DNA of 64,000 bases from positions 31,998,015 to 32,062,014 of the forward strand of contig NC_091165.1 of NCBI RefSeq assembly GCF_040958095.1. Reading direction: 5' to 3'. The translations under genes were made by a program, and so were the position numbers. The notes beneath the pieces are model-generated. The model did not search any database. It had not been told where the DNA came from and saw nothing but the letters and a program-made list of their open reading frames with translations. This DNA comes from Procambarus clarkii (Eukaryota; Arthropoda; Malacostraca; Decapoda; Cambaridae). This document shows, one piece after another, positions 53,727-63,319 of this stretch. Every line of letters starts with the position of its first letter. Within the stretch, counting starts at the first letter, position 1.

Positions 53727-54356
53727 TCACCCCCTAAGTCTATACACAAGAGACTTGATAAGGTCTCGCATGCGATTGGCTTCTTGTCTATCAACATAGC
53801 AGGTTCCTAGGGCAGTGCCCTCAACAGCCTGTGCAGCTGCTCGGTGAGCATAAGTCATAACAAAGGCCCCACAATCGTAACTATTGTCTTGCTGTGTACA
53901 ATGGGCATCTACTAGTGATGCCGGTATATCCCTATTCAGGTAAGAATTTATTCTTTGTACAAGGCAGCGAGCATCACGATAATTGGCACCTCTTTGGGAA
54001 TCATAGTGATACCACTTTGTGTCATACCTGCTGTAAACAAGGAGACTCCAATGGCTCCCTCCAGATGCAATGACTGATGAGTTGTCATTAACAGGTAGGA
54101 ACATATAGTCCTTGAACCGTGCATTAAGAGGATCAAGAAATATAGGTAATTCATTAGCATCTCCCATCTTAATTAATTGTGTTACTTCTGGGCTAATAAA
54201 CAACAGCCTAGATCTCCCACAGAAAATGTCATGCTGCAGATGCTCAAACCAGAAAGATATAAGAGAATCATTAAGCCAGTTACGACCCTCTAACAGTCTA
54301 AGATCTGATTCGTGGATCAAACAATCATGATAGCTGAGAATTACTCTGTCCCCCAT
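53727..54356 (-). CDS. SENP8: Sentrin-specific protease 8 (NEDD8-specific protease DEN1/NEDP1)
   Basis: Complete 209-residue frame, close to the ~212 residues of animal SENP8. It is a C48 (Ulp1-type) cysteine protease that matures NEDD8 and removes it from substrates such as cullins. Catalytic residues are in the right order and spacing: H102 in GGSHWSLLVY, D119 in WYHYDS, Q156 and C162 in QQDNSYDCGAF. Other family words are LSYHDCLIHESD, NWLNDSLISFWFEHL, FISPEVTQLIK and FLPVND. It has no signal peptide or membrane segment, so it should be cytosolic or nuclear. The reading frame is intronless. ATG 54356 is the first Met and matches the family start. It lies 125 bp downstream of the MED31 stop on the same strand. 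Confidence 0.95.
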   Translation of the reverse strand: MGDRVILSYHDCLIHESDLRLLEGRNWLNDSLISFWFEHLQHDIFCGRSRLLFISPEVTQLIKMGDANELPIFLDPLNARFKDYMFLPVNDNSSVIASGGSHWSLLVYSRYDTKWYHYDSQRGANYRDARCLVQRINSYLNRDIPASLVDAHCTQQDNSYDCGAFVMTYAHRAAAQAVEGTALGTCYVDRQEANRMRDLIKSLVYRLRG

Positions 54357-54481
54357 ACTTGTAGCACAATCTTTGATCCAATAATTACAAAACGTTTAAA
54401 ATGGTCTTTCTCTTTCCTATTTATTCTGCACAATCCTGGTTGCAGGAACTTATCGTAATAAATTTTTACAATCCTTTTTCC
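54357..54481 (-). promoter_or_regulatory. MED31-SENP8 intergenic spacer
   Basis: Only 125 bp separate the MED31 stop from the SENP8 ATG. The minus strand has AATAAA at 54425-54420, about 57 nt after the MED31 stop and about 64 nt before the SENP8 ATG. Either SENP8 has a very compact promoter here, or it is transcribed from upstream together with MED31. Confidence 0.6.
54420..54425 (-). terminator. Candidate poly(A) signal of MED31
   Basis: AATAAA on the minus strand, in normal range downstream of the MED31 stop codon. No cleavage-site evidence is available. Confidence 0.45.
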
Positions 54482-54755
54482 TCACACTTTCTGAGTCTGT
54501 CCATGACCGTTTAATAAGTTAGTGGGTAGAGCAGCAGGAGTTGGGGCACCAGACACTGCTGTTGACTGAGAAACTGGGGTCTGTGAGCCTTGTTGATGAA
54601 TTCCGGTTTCTAGAAGTTTCATACGCTTACGAGAGTAGTGTTGCCAGTGCAGTACAGTCTGATCGTCAATGAATTTACAGCATTGGCCATTAACAATTTC
54701 CTTTCTGAAGTTTTCGTGCTGCAGTAGATCCAGAAAGTAAAGGCACATGGGATAC
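54482..54755 (-). CDS. MED31: Mediator complex subunit 31, last coding exon
   Basis: Encodes the conserved C-terminal half of MED31/SOH1, a small subunit of the Mediator middle module that helps RNA polymerase II initiation: YPMCLYFLDLLQHENFRKEIV, NGQCCKFIDDQTVLHWQHYSRKRM. A low-complexity tail (QTPVSQSTAVSGAPTPAALPTN) ends at TGA 54484-54482. The exon begins after a TTTACAG acceptor at 54756-54757 with a phase-2 split codon; the residue before YP is Lys in the vertebrate protein, which fits. The N-terminal exons are not recognisable up to 64000. The open frame extends to 54886 only by reading into the intron. Confidence 0.92.
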
Positions 54756-55744
54756 CTGTAAATAATATTGAATAGAATTAATCGTATTACAGTACAATAT
54801 GTGCATAATATATCATTTACATTTACATGTAATAACCTAAGTGTGTAATTATATACACATGCATATTTATAACACTTGGAATGCAAGCATCACAATGTTT
54901 TACCCCACGGAGGTTAACACAGCAATATGTAATGACCAGTGTTGTTACCATTTTATAAATAGGCCAGATATAATATTTTGATTTCTACTACTGTATTAGT
55001 CAATTTATTATTTGTAATTATTTAGTGTAATACTGAATAGTGTAAAAGTTTACAAACCCTCTTAGATTTGTGGGCAGTAGTGAAAAAAATGCGTTACTAC
55101 ATCTTTGTGAACATATCGGTCCAATACGACTGCCTGCAGTTTTTTGTATACTACTTTCCCTCATGCTATCTTACAAATTTATATCCATTCCCCCCCCCCC
55201 CCCCCCCCCCACCAGGAAAAAGAGAAGAGTGAGCCAAGTATGAAGTCCAAGAATTACACTTTACATCAGTTACAATATTTGTTCCTCTTGCAATACAAAT
55301 CCTTAAAGACTTCATGTAAATGTACTGTACAAGTACTGAACCATAAATGTCTTACATAATATTGCCCAACACATAACATGAGAAGTACAAAGGTTTGGAA
55401 AATGAAAAGCATGAAGCCATAAAAAAAAAACACCTAGGCAGGAGAGCCCTAAATAGTAATACAGTACAACTATGAAGGAAGTGGGGGGGGGGGGAAACTT
55501 AAACCCAATGATCAGTTTAAACAAATAACGGAGAAACAGCAAATTTGTTGCATCTCTACAAAAGATCCCCAAATTACTGTCTAAGTTCACTAATTCAGTT
55601 TGTGTGGGGCAAACTCCAAGCTGAATATCTGATTTTCCTGAATTTTGTACATATCAAAACACACTGTGATGAATAATTTTTTTCCCACACTGTTAATTTA
55701 AATTTACACATTATAAACATATATTTTTTTGTAAAGTTAGAAAC
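54756..55744 (-). other. Probable MED31 intron sequence
   Basis: AT-rich, with poly-C at 55190-55210 and poly-G near 55483. No exon is recognised. If the upstream MED31 exons lie further right, this intron spans at least the rest of the window. Confidence 0.5.
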
Positions 55745-57711
55745 CTCTAAAAGACAGCAATGAATGTAATGAAATGGCTCTTTCTGAGTGAGCCCCAGTG
55801 GTTCCTTGAAGAAACAGAAGAAAGAGAGGGACTCATTAGGGAGGAGGAGGAGGAGGAAACTGCAGGCAGTTAGAATGAAGATGAGACACTAGGCCGAGAC
55901 ACATGACCCAAGGCAATACCAGCAGGACGAGGCCCATAAACATTAGCTATTAGACCGCCAAAACCTCTGTGCTGGAATATCAGCCTAGGACATGTTGACA
56001 AAAACTGCAGTGAGAGCAGTGTACAGTATTTCTGAATATCATGAGCACAGTAGTAGACCAGGCAGGCAGACAGGCTGGACTTCATAACACTAAATTTTTA
56101 TTATTTATTGGCAGGGATATTCCTGCATGACACTAGAAAACCTGGGAAATATTAATCTTACAACAGAAAACCAAGGAAACAATCAGCCCACAAAGCATCC
56201 ACCGAGCCAGAATCTGTGGCATGGAGATAGTGGTGGAGAGATGCCACTGGGTACACCACATGATCCACCCCCTTAGCCTAACCAAGCAACATCCACAGAA
56301 CCTCTCTGGAAGCCACCACACATTCTTTGCCAGAGGAGGAGATGGCTGCAGGCAACAAGGTGCCCACCAGGGCCAAATGGAAAAACACATTTCCCGAGAA
56401 GAGCATGAAGCTCATCAACCCTACAACCGGAGACGAAGAAAATTGCCTTATAAAAGGAATCCTGGACTGAAGGAGACACCATAAACTATGGAAAAGAAAG
56501 AAATGTGACTATGTGATCCAACGACCAAGCAGGTTCAGGCAGTGCATTAGCAGGCTGGTGACAATACACAAGACAGTTTCCGAAGCAGCACCTAGGAAGT
56601 ATTGATACTGAACCTAAGCAGCATAGGTGTTACCAACAAACAGGCAGTATGGGTGAGGCAGAAAGATTAATTGGTGCTGCCCAGTGGCACAGCTGACAAA
56701 CAGCCCTCAAACCTGCACAAGATGAAAGCAGGTTCAGAAGAGATATTCATATGGTCATACCGAAACCAAAGGGGATTTCCAAGGCCTGAAGAACTAGCCA
56801 AGCAGGACACCCAGGCACCGGTAACACTCGCCATATATAATAAGTAGGTCGACACAGCTTGGTTAACGTGGCTGTGAGGGCAGACCTTGGTGTTCTGGGT
56901 GAACAAGCACATGAACCACCAGTCCACATAAACCAGCCAAAATGCTGGTTTGCAACCCGAGGCCTAAACACAGGGACAGCATGACACCTAACTTACTCCA
57001 GACAAAGTCACTTCCCAGTGGTCTTCCCTCTAAAAGGGCGAGTGAACTTTGGAACACACCAGAGAAGAGAGAACTCATTGCAGGGGCAGTGCCAGGGAGC
57101 ACACGCAGCTAAGCATCCTACAAACCAGGTCCACACAACACAAGTCCAACAAAAAAATATATATTGTGAAGCACTACTTAAACAAGAAACAACACCAACC
57201 AAATGGCCTCTGTAGGACAAAGTCCAAAGATGGCTGGAACTTTGCTTTGAAGCGGCAGGACCTGCATGGCTTCCTGACAACCCAGGAGCCCTACAGTGGA
57301 TCTCCACATCAGTGACATAACTGGTGTAAGGGGGCTGGAGCAGACCGGGAGCTCCAGCTTCCTAACTAGCAGGGGTGGGGGGGGGGGGGGGGGGGTTAGT
57401 ACTAACCAGTTCATGCTAATTCCAAGTTAATAAATTGTTTCTACAATATTGTCGCTCGAGTTTGTTTGCCAGTTTTGAGGTTTTAGTCTCTGAATCCAGC
57501 CGTGGTGGTCTGCATTGGTTCAAAGACTTTCTGGATGCTTTTCCAGTGGGGCAAAGTGTCACCTGCTACCTGCACCTCTGATTGAGGGAGCCACGTTCTG
57601 GTGCTGGTTCCTGGTAGGCCCGACAACTCCACAGCTGATGAGACCTAGTAGTTGGGAGCCATCTCAGCACAATAGCTTCAGGGAGCCACAAGGACCCCCT
57701 CCCAAAATAGA
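55745..57711 (-). mobile_element. DIRS1-like remnant on minus strand, internally deleted
   Basis: Left outer end at 57711 (complement of AGCTTCAGGGAGCCACAAGG), right outer end at 55755 (complement of GAATGTAATGAAATGGCTCT). Between them are a left terminal repeat, a gag-start fragment (56927-56667: ILCRFEGCLSAVPLG) and recombinase pieces. RT is gone. The internal complementary region and most of the right repeat are also missing. Confidence 0.78.
56273..56482 (-). pseudogene. DIRS recombinase fragment
   Basis: SPSVQDSFYKAIFFVSGCRVDELHALLGK parallels APSVQDCFSKALFLLALASGGRVGELHALL of copy 2 and keeps the box I arginine. The C-terminal part continues in broken frames towards 55870 (TTTTGGCGGTCTAATAGC on the minus strand). 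Confidence 0.75.
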
Positions 57712-57822
57712 ACTCAATTACAGAAATTTCAACTTCCCTTGGTGGACTTGATAGCCGTCTATCACTCTGAGATTGGTATACTGTACTTTACAATAAAATA
57801 CAAAAATGAAGTTCTATACATC

Positions 57823-58025
57823 TTATAACTGAAGGAATTTGAAGGAAGGAACTGTAAAATTCTTGTACAGGTGCTTGGCAAGCTTGGTTTTGACTGTCAC
57901 CTGCTGAAGCTTTGTTGGTTGAAGGTTTTTGGCTTTCAAATCTTTCAAATATTGTGTATATCTACAGTACTTTGACCAGTCTAAATTCTTCATTGGCCTC
58001 CTTGATGAAAAGTTCCTTGCCCCAC
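57823..58025 (-). CDS. Possible terminal exon of an unidentified gene
   Basis: After a plausible acceptor (CCACTCTTCAAG, minus strand at about 58037-58026) an open frame reads GARNFSSRRPMKNLDWSKYC, RYTQYLKDLKAKNLQPTKLQ, QVTVKTKLAKHLYKNFTVPS, FKFLQL and stops at 57823. It is basic, non-repetitive and unlike the neighbouring transposons. I do not recognise the protein. It could instead be a chance frame between two repeats. Confidence 0.3.
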
Positions 58026-58062
58026 CTTGAAGAGTGGAAATAATCTTATAAAATATATATAG

Positions 58063-59080
58063 ATAAAGGCACAATAATGTGGCTGAGGAAATGTTGACCA
58101 AACCACACACCAGAAGATGAAGAGACGACGACGTTTCGGTCCGTCCTGGACCTTTATCAAATCGACTGTGGTGAGACGAGGGAGGCACGGGCATAAGTAA
58201 GGCAAGAGAGGTGGAGGAGAAGGAAATCTCAGAGGACGGTAAGAACAAGGCAAAAGGTACGAAAGGGATAGGTGTAATAATAGGAGTAAGAGTGGGAACG
58301 TAAGAAAAAGAGAAAAAAGGATGGGTAGGCTTATGTTAGGTCATGTTTGTTAGAAAGTTTAGAACATTTGAGTGTGTACTGTGAAAGGGAAGAGTTGACA
58401 GAAACAAAGCCAGGACTAAGATTCATGATGGGTAGGTTGTGTATTAGAGCTGTTTCGACAAGACGGTGTCTGTGAAGAGTAGAGGCAGGAAAGATTTTAG
58501 AAGACCAATCAATAGGATGATTAGAATCCCTAACATGACAGAAGAGAGCATTGTTTGTGTCTACAGACTTAACACTTCTTTTGTGTTCCCTAAGTCTGTC
58601 ATTTAGTGTACGGCCAGTTTCCCCAAAGTATTGGAGAGGACAAGACGAACAGGAAACGGAGTAGACATCAGCAGCATTAGAAGCAGGAGAAGTGTAAACC
58701 ATATTAATTCGAAGAGTATTATTTTGTAGAAAGGCACGCTTTATGCCAAGAGGACGAAGGATATTCTAAGAGTTTCGAGTTCAGATATGAAGGGAAGGTT
58801 GAGCACAGTGCTAATAGTGTTGGAAGCAGGTTTAGGATGAAAGAAATTTTGTTTAGCTTGAGAATAGGCAAGCACAGTTGATAAAATGTAAGTGGTAACC
58901 AAGACGAGAGAGATTTGTTAATAAAGGAAATTTCAGAATCAAGAAATGGAGGGTCACTGATGCGTAGAGCGAGGAGGAAGAGAGACGAGGACACGATCAA
59001 CTTGATAATGCTCCAGAACGGACTGAAACGTCGGCTCTATCTTCTAGTGTGAGGTTTGGTCAACGTTATAAAGAATAGAT
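58063..59080 (-). mobile_element. Penelope-like element fragment
   Basis: Contains a GIY-YIG endonuclease (58331-58702) and a frame-broken upstream piece (59000-58719: SDPPFLDSEISFINKSLS) from the end of the reverse transcriptase region. It is flanked by inverted copies of one sequence: GTTGACCAAACCACACACCA with GACGTTTCGGTCCGTCCTGG at 58093-58155, and the complement of GAACGGACTGAAACGTCGGC with GAGGTTTGGTCAAC at 59015-59064. Inverted terminal copies are typical for Penelope elements. Confidence 0.82.
58331..58702 (-). pseudogene. Penelope GIY-YIG endonuclease domain
   Basis: VYSVSCSSCPLQYFGETGRT carries the GIY-YIG core (Y-S-V, Y-F-G) with the paired cysteines seen in Penelope endonucleases. 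LNDRLREHKRSV gives the conserved Arg, and HRLVETALI the catalytic Glu. The domain itself is open for about 124 codons, but the attached RT is broken, so I treat it as a relic. Confidence 0.82.
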
Positions 59081-60355
59081 TCTCGGTGTTAGAACGATAA
59101 GGATATTGTATTTTTCCATTAGTGCACTAGCATAAGGAAGGTACTTTTATGGAGAATGTTTTTTGATGAATACTGTACGTGAAATAACGGTTGGATTGGC
59201 AAGAGTTACGTTTCGAAACTCCTACCAGTTCTGCAGCTTTTCTGCACATGTGCAATGGCATAACTACAGTGGGAGAACCCTCACTAAAAAGATATATAAA
59301 CAAGTACTTAACATTGAGAGTCTAACAAGTACATTCTGTGACTGGAAAGCATGTTGAAAATGTGTGTTAAATGTGGAAAACCAGTTTAAACAAAATGAGA
59401 AATGAAAAGGAATAAGATGTGAATGCAAAAACATTGGGAAGCTGTAGTGGACGAGTGTAAAACACACACCAACATTTGGCCTCTACTCTGCAGCTTGTGG
59501 AACCATTGGGATGTTCATCCCATGCTAGCTCAAGTTTAGTGCTCATTCCATATGTTAACTAGGGCCGTGACAAACTTATTGTATTTGTGGTGCTATCATT
59601 TAAACTAGCTAGGTATAGAATTCTTTATTTACATGTCCCAATGGTGGCTGGTAATTGTGCGTAATTCTCCGTATTTTGTGTAGACCATGATCAACATGTT
59701 TGGTATTCTGGGTCATGTGGTTTGTTAAATGTTGTTCATTCACATTGTATAATTTAAAGTGTAAAACAGACAACTGTGGACTACAGCCAAGTAAGAACAG
59801 TCTTCAAGTGTACCAGATTAAAGTATTTATAACTAGAGCTTTAGAGTACAGTTTATCCTCACTTTAACAAATTCTATGGGGCAAGGCCAATTTGTCCCAT
59901 CGAGGATTACATTCTACTCGTCGGCTCCAGGAAATCCCCTGCCCCCAGGACAGAGAAAAAAAAAGAGGGGGGGGGGACACTACATACATTATAATACTAT
60001 CTACTCGATTTAACGGGCTCTTATTAACCGATCTGCCGGTTCTATTGACTGGTTTGAGAGACTGGTATCTGGAGCCTCATATACAGGTCTGGCAGTCGAT
60101 ATAACTGAAGGTCAGTATTGTGTCGGTATTGCATCAGCGGGCCCTCACACGGCAAGCAGGTCACCGACCTCGATCGTCCAGAGTCGTAAATTAAATCTTA
60201 ACTTTCCTTTAAAATGATACAGTTTAATGAAGCAAATTCTAAATTATTACTAATAAGATATTTTGAAATTATTGTTATTAGCACTTTGATGCTATGGGCA
60301 CGCGAGCGCTGCACTATTCCAGGTGGGTTTGGGCATTCAGCGGGACTGTGCGGTA
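59081..60355. other. No gene seen
   Basis: Mixed spacer with an A9/G9 low-complexity stretch near 59965-59978. No recognisable coding sequence. Confidence 0.45.
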
Positions 60356-61240
60356 ATTCTGAAAAGTGTATACTCTTTTCAACTTTGTTACCTCAATTCT
60401 CATCAAGGTTTTTTTTCAAGGTTTTTCAATTTGGTATCATTGTGTTCATAATAGAATTCTCTACAGGACTAAAGGCATATAAAGTCCAAACACCCGGTGT
60501 ACCATCCGCAACAAACAGAGAAAGTGAGAGCGTGTTACCCGGGAGCGTGCAAGAGCGATAAAATGTGTACTATCTTTTCACTTTGGTCACCTCAATTCTC
60601 GTCCTAGGTCTCTCATTTTGGTATCAAATGTGTTCACAATAAAATTCCCAACAGGAGTATATGCATATAATGTCAAAAACTGCAGCACGCCCCACCCGCC
60701 GCCGTAATGAAAGCAGGCCGAGGTTACCTGGAAGAGAGTGCCCCGCCACCCCTAGGGGCACCTGGCCTTCCATTAGAGAGCGCTGTAATACTGAACAGTT
60801 TATACTCTTTAATTTTGTAATCTCAATTTTGGTCCTAGGGTTTTCAATTTGATATCAATGTGTTCGCAATAGAATTCTCTACAAGACTAAATGCATATAA
60901 ACTCCAAAAACCCGGCTTACCACCCACAGCAAACAGAGAAAGTGAGAGTGTGTTACCCGGGAGCACGCAAGAACAATGAAATGTGTACACTCTTTTCATT
61001 TTGGTCACCTCAGTTCTCATCATAGGTCTTTCACTTTGGTATCAATATGTTCACAATTGAATTCTCTACAGGATTAAATGCATATAAACTCCAAAAGCCC
61101 AGCAAACCACCCACAGCAAACAAAGAAAGTGACATCGCATTACCCCAAGAGTGCTAATCGAGCACAATAAAATGTGTATACTCTTTTCAACTTTATATAT
61201 AAGGCATAAAAGGTCCAAAACTGCGGCGCGCCCCTCCCAC
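60356..61240. repeat. Diverged tandem repeat, unit ~185-235 bp, about 5 copies
   Basis: The words GTGTATACTCTTTT (or a variant), ACCTCAATTCTC, TTTGGTATCAATGTGTTC and AGAATTCTCTACAGGA recur in the same order. Units start near 60365, 60560, 60795, 60979 and 61169. CCCGG-containing GTGTTACCCGGGAGC occurs in two of them. Confidence 0.85.
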
Positions 61241-61536
61241 AGCCAAGTGCGAATGCTGGGCACAGTTTTTAACGGACGACTTAATGCCGAGTCGTTACCG
61301 GACTTCCCTCTATTAAACGGACGACTTGATGCCGAGTAGTCGCCGCGCAAAAGTGTTAAGCAAAATTCTTTGTTTTCTTATTAAATACCTTTTATAGTAT
61401 AGGCACTAGGTATTTTTTCCAACGGACACAGAATGTACTGTGCCGGGCCATGTGGCCGCATTGTTTACCGTGAATTCGGGCGGCTATCTTCAATTTTCAA
61501 GGACATTACTGTTAGTTGTGATCTTCAATTTACAAA

Positions 61537-61700
61537 ATGCCTAAAGTTACCCAAAGGAAGCACCTGACAGTTGCACAAAAGCTAGCGTTAATTAAAAAAA
61601 CTAGATAAAGGATATTCTCTTGCACAAGCAGCAGCAGAGTTTAACATCAGCAAAAGTAGAGTAAGTGACAAAAAAAATGCTATTAAAATATGTGAGCACA
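61537..61700 (+). pseudogene. Tigger/pogo-type transposase, N-terminal HTH fragment
   Basis: ATG 61537 starts MPKVTQRKHLTVAQKLALIKK. After a one-base shift at an A-run near 61598 it reads LDKGYSLAQAAAEFNISKSRVSDKK. This is a psq-type helix-turn-helix, the DNA-binding part of pogo/Tigger transposases. A LINE interrupts it at about 61701. The DDE part reappears at 63036. Confidence 0.75.
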
Positions 61701-62880
61701 ACAGTGTAATTACCTAAGTGTAATTGCAGGATGAGAGCTACGCTCGTGGTGTCCCGTCTTCCCAGCACTTTGTCATATAACACACTGAAGCTACTGACGG
61801 TCTTGGCCTCCACCACCTTCTCACTTAACTTGTTCCAACCGTCTACCACTCTGTTTGCTAAAGTGAATTTTCTTATATTTCTTCGGTATCTTTGTTTAGT
61901 TAGTTTAAATCTATGACCTCTTGTTCTTGAAGTTCCAGGTCTCAGGAAATCTTCCCTATCGATTTTATCAATTCCTGTTACTATTTTGTACGTAGTGACC
62001 TTGCCCTTCAGTTCAGGGAGCCACATAATAGCATGTCTTTGCACCTTTTCCAGTTTGTTGATGAGCTTCTTAAGATATGGGCACTACACAACCGCTGCAT
62101 ATTCTAGCTTTGGCCTAACAAAAGTCGTGAACAATTTCTTTAGTATATCGCCATCCATGTATTTAAAAGCAATTCTGAACTTAGAAAGCGAGTCATAGGC
62201 TCCTCGCACAACATTCTTTATGTGGTCCTCAGGTGATAGTTTTCTATCTGGAACCACTCCAAGATCTCTTTCTTTATCAGAATTCTTTAAAGATTTCTCA
62301 CATAATATATAGGTTGTGTGAGGTCTATGTTCTCCTATTCCACATTCCATAACATGGCATTTATTAACATTAAATTCCATATACTGTACTTATTTTGTCC
62401 AGAAGGCATGACAATCATCTAAGTTACTTATCCTTCCTATTACCTTAGCATCATTAGCAAACATGTTCATATAATTCGGTATACCAACTGGAAGATCATT
62501 TATGTAGACAATAAACATCACTGGTGCAAGAACTGAACCCTGTGGTACTCCACTTGTGACAATGCTCCAGTTTGATACATTGCCTCTGATTACTGCCCTC
62601 ATTTTTCTATCAGTCAGAAAATTTTTCATCCATGTTAGAAGCTTACCTGTCACCCCTCCAATATTTTCCAGTTTCCAGAACAACCTCTTATGTGGAACTC
62701 TGTCGAAAGCCTTTTTTAGGTCCAGATAGATGCAGTCAACCCAACCATCTCTTTCCTGTAATATCTCTGTTGCTCGATCATAGAAACTGAGTAAATTCGA
62801 TACACAGGATCTTCCAGATCGAAAACCATACTATTTGTCTGATATTATATCATTTCTCTCCAGGTGTTCTACCCATTTAG
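61701..62880 (-). pseudogene. LINE family D (CR1/Rex1-like), RT and 3' end, inserted in Tigger
   Basis: Minus strand, from 62880 to 61701. It contains SGVPQGSVLAPVMFIVYINDLP and FANDAK (62683-62390), NKCHVMECG...KERDLGVVPDRKLSPEDH (62380-62084), and ANRVVDGWNKLSEKVVEA (62044-61730). The RT active site reads FANDAK where FADDAK is expected, so the first catalytic Asp is Asn. Frames are broken twice. The 3' end CATCCTGCAATTACACTTAG, then GTAATTAC, is the terminal repeat of this family. Confidence 0.82.
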
Positions 62881-62884
62881 TGTT

Positions 62885-63035
62885 CAATTTGTTTACAAGA
62901 GCCCTGAGGAAGCTAATGTGAACCCCATGTAGCCATGGGAGTTTTGAACCATACGCTAAAAATATAAGATCCCGGAGGTGCGTTGCGCACCTCCCGTCGA
63001 GCACCTGCAGGCGCGTTGCTCAGTTCAGTGGTTAA
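62885..63035 (+). repeat. Dispersed repeat
   Basis: Second copy of the repeat at 51157-51300 (TGTTTACAAGAGCCCTGAGG to CAGTTCAGTGGTTAA). Confidence 0.8.
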
Positions 63036-63315
63036 AAAACATAATGCAGGCATTACCCGTAATATATTACAGTTCAAAAAAGTCATGGTTTAATCAATCA
63101 ATACTTACAGACTGGTTTGAAAACCACTTTTGTAAGGTTAGAGAATTTGAGATCAATAAATGTGGAATAAAGGCCAGTGAGGTTAAGGCATTGTTGCTGC
63201 TAGATAATGCTCCTGCTGCTATCATTTTATTCTGCTATCATGAAATAGCAGAATAAAACACATGACACTTCCACCAAACACAATATCCTTGATCCAGCCC
63301 ATGGATCAAGGTGTT
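63036..63315 (+). pseudogene. Tigger transposase DDE fragment
   Basis: ALPVIYYSSKKSWFNQSILTDWF, then KALLLLDNAPA (second catalytic Asp) and, after a short break, LPPNTISLIQPMDQGV, in the order of a DDE_1 transposase. Upstream DDE sequence including the first Asp is missing. A DIRS fragment begins directly after MDQGV. Confidence 0.82.
63225..63258. other. Perfect 14-bp hairpin
   Basis: TTTTATTCTGCTAT (63225-63238) pairs exactly with ATAGCAGAATAAAA (63245-63258), with a 6-nt loop. It lies inside the Tigger DDE fragment and replaces the conserved His region after LLDNAPA. Confidence 0.85.
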
Positions 63316-63319
63316 AACC

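Noticed and set aside
54756..54886. N-terminal extension of the MED31 frame
   Set aside because: It is intron read-through upstream of a clear TTTACAG acceptor; the residues have no similarity to MED31.
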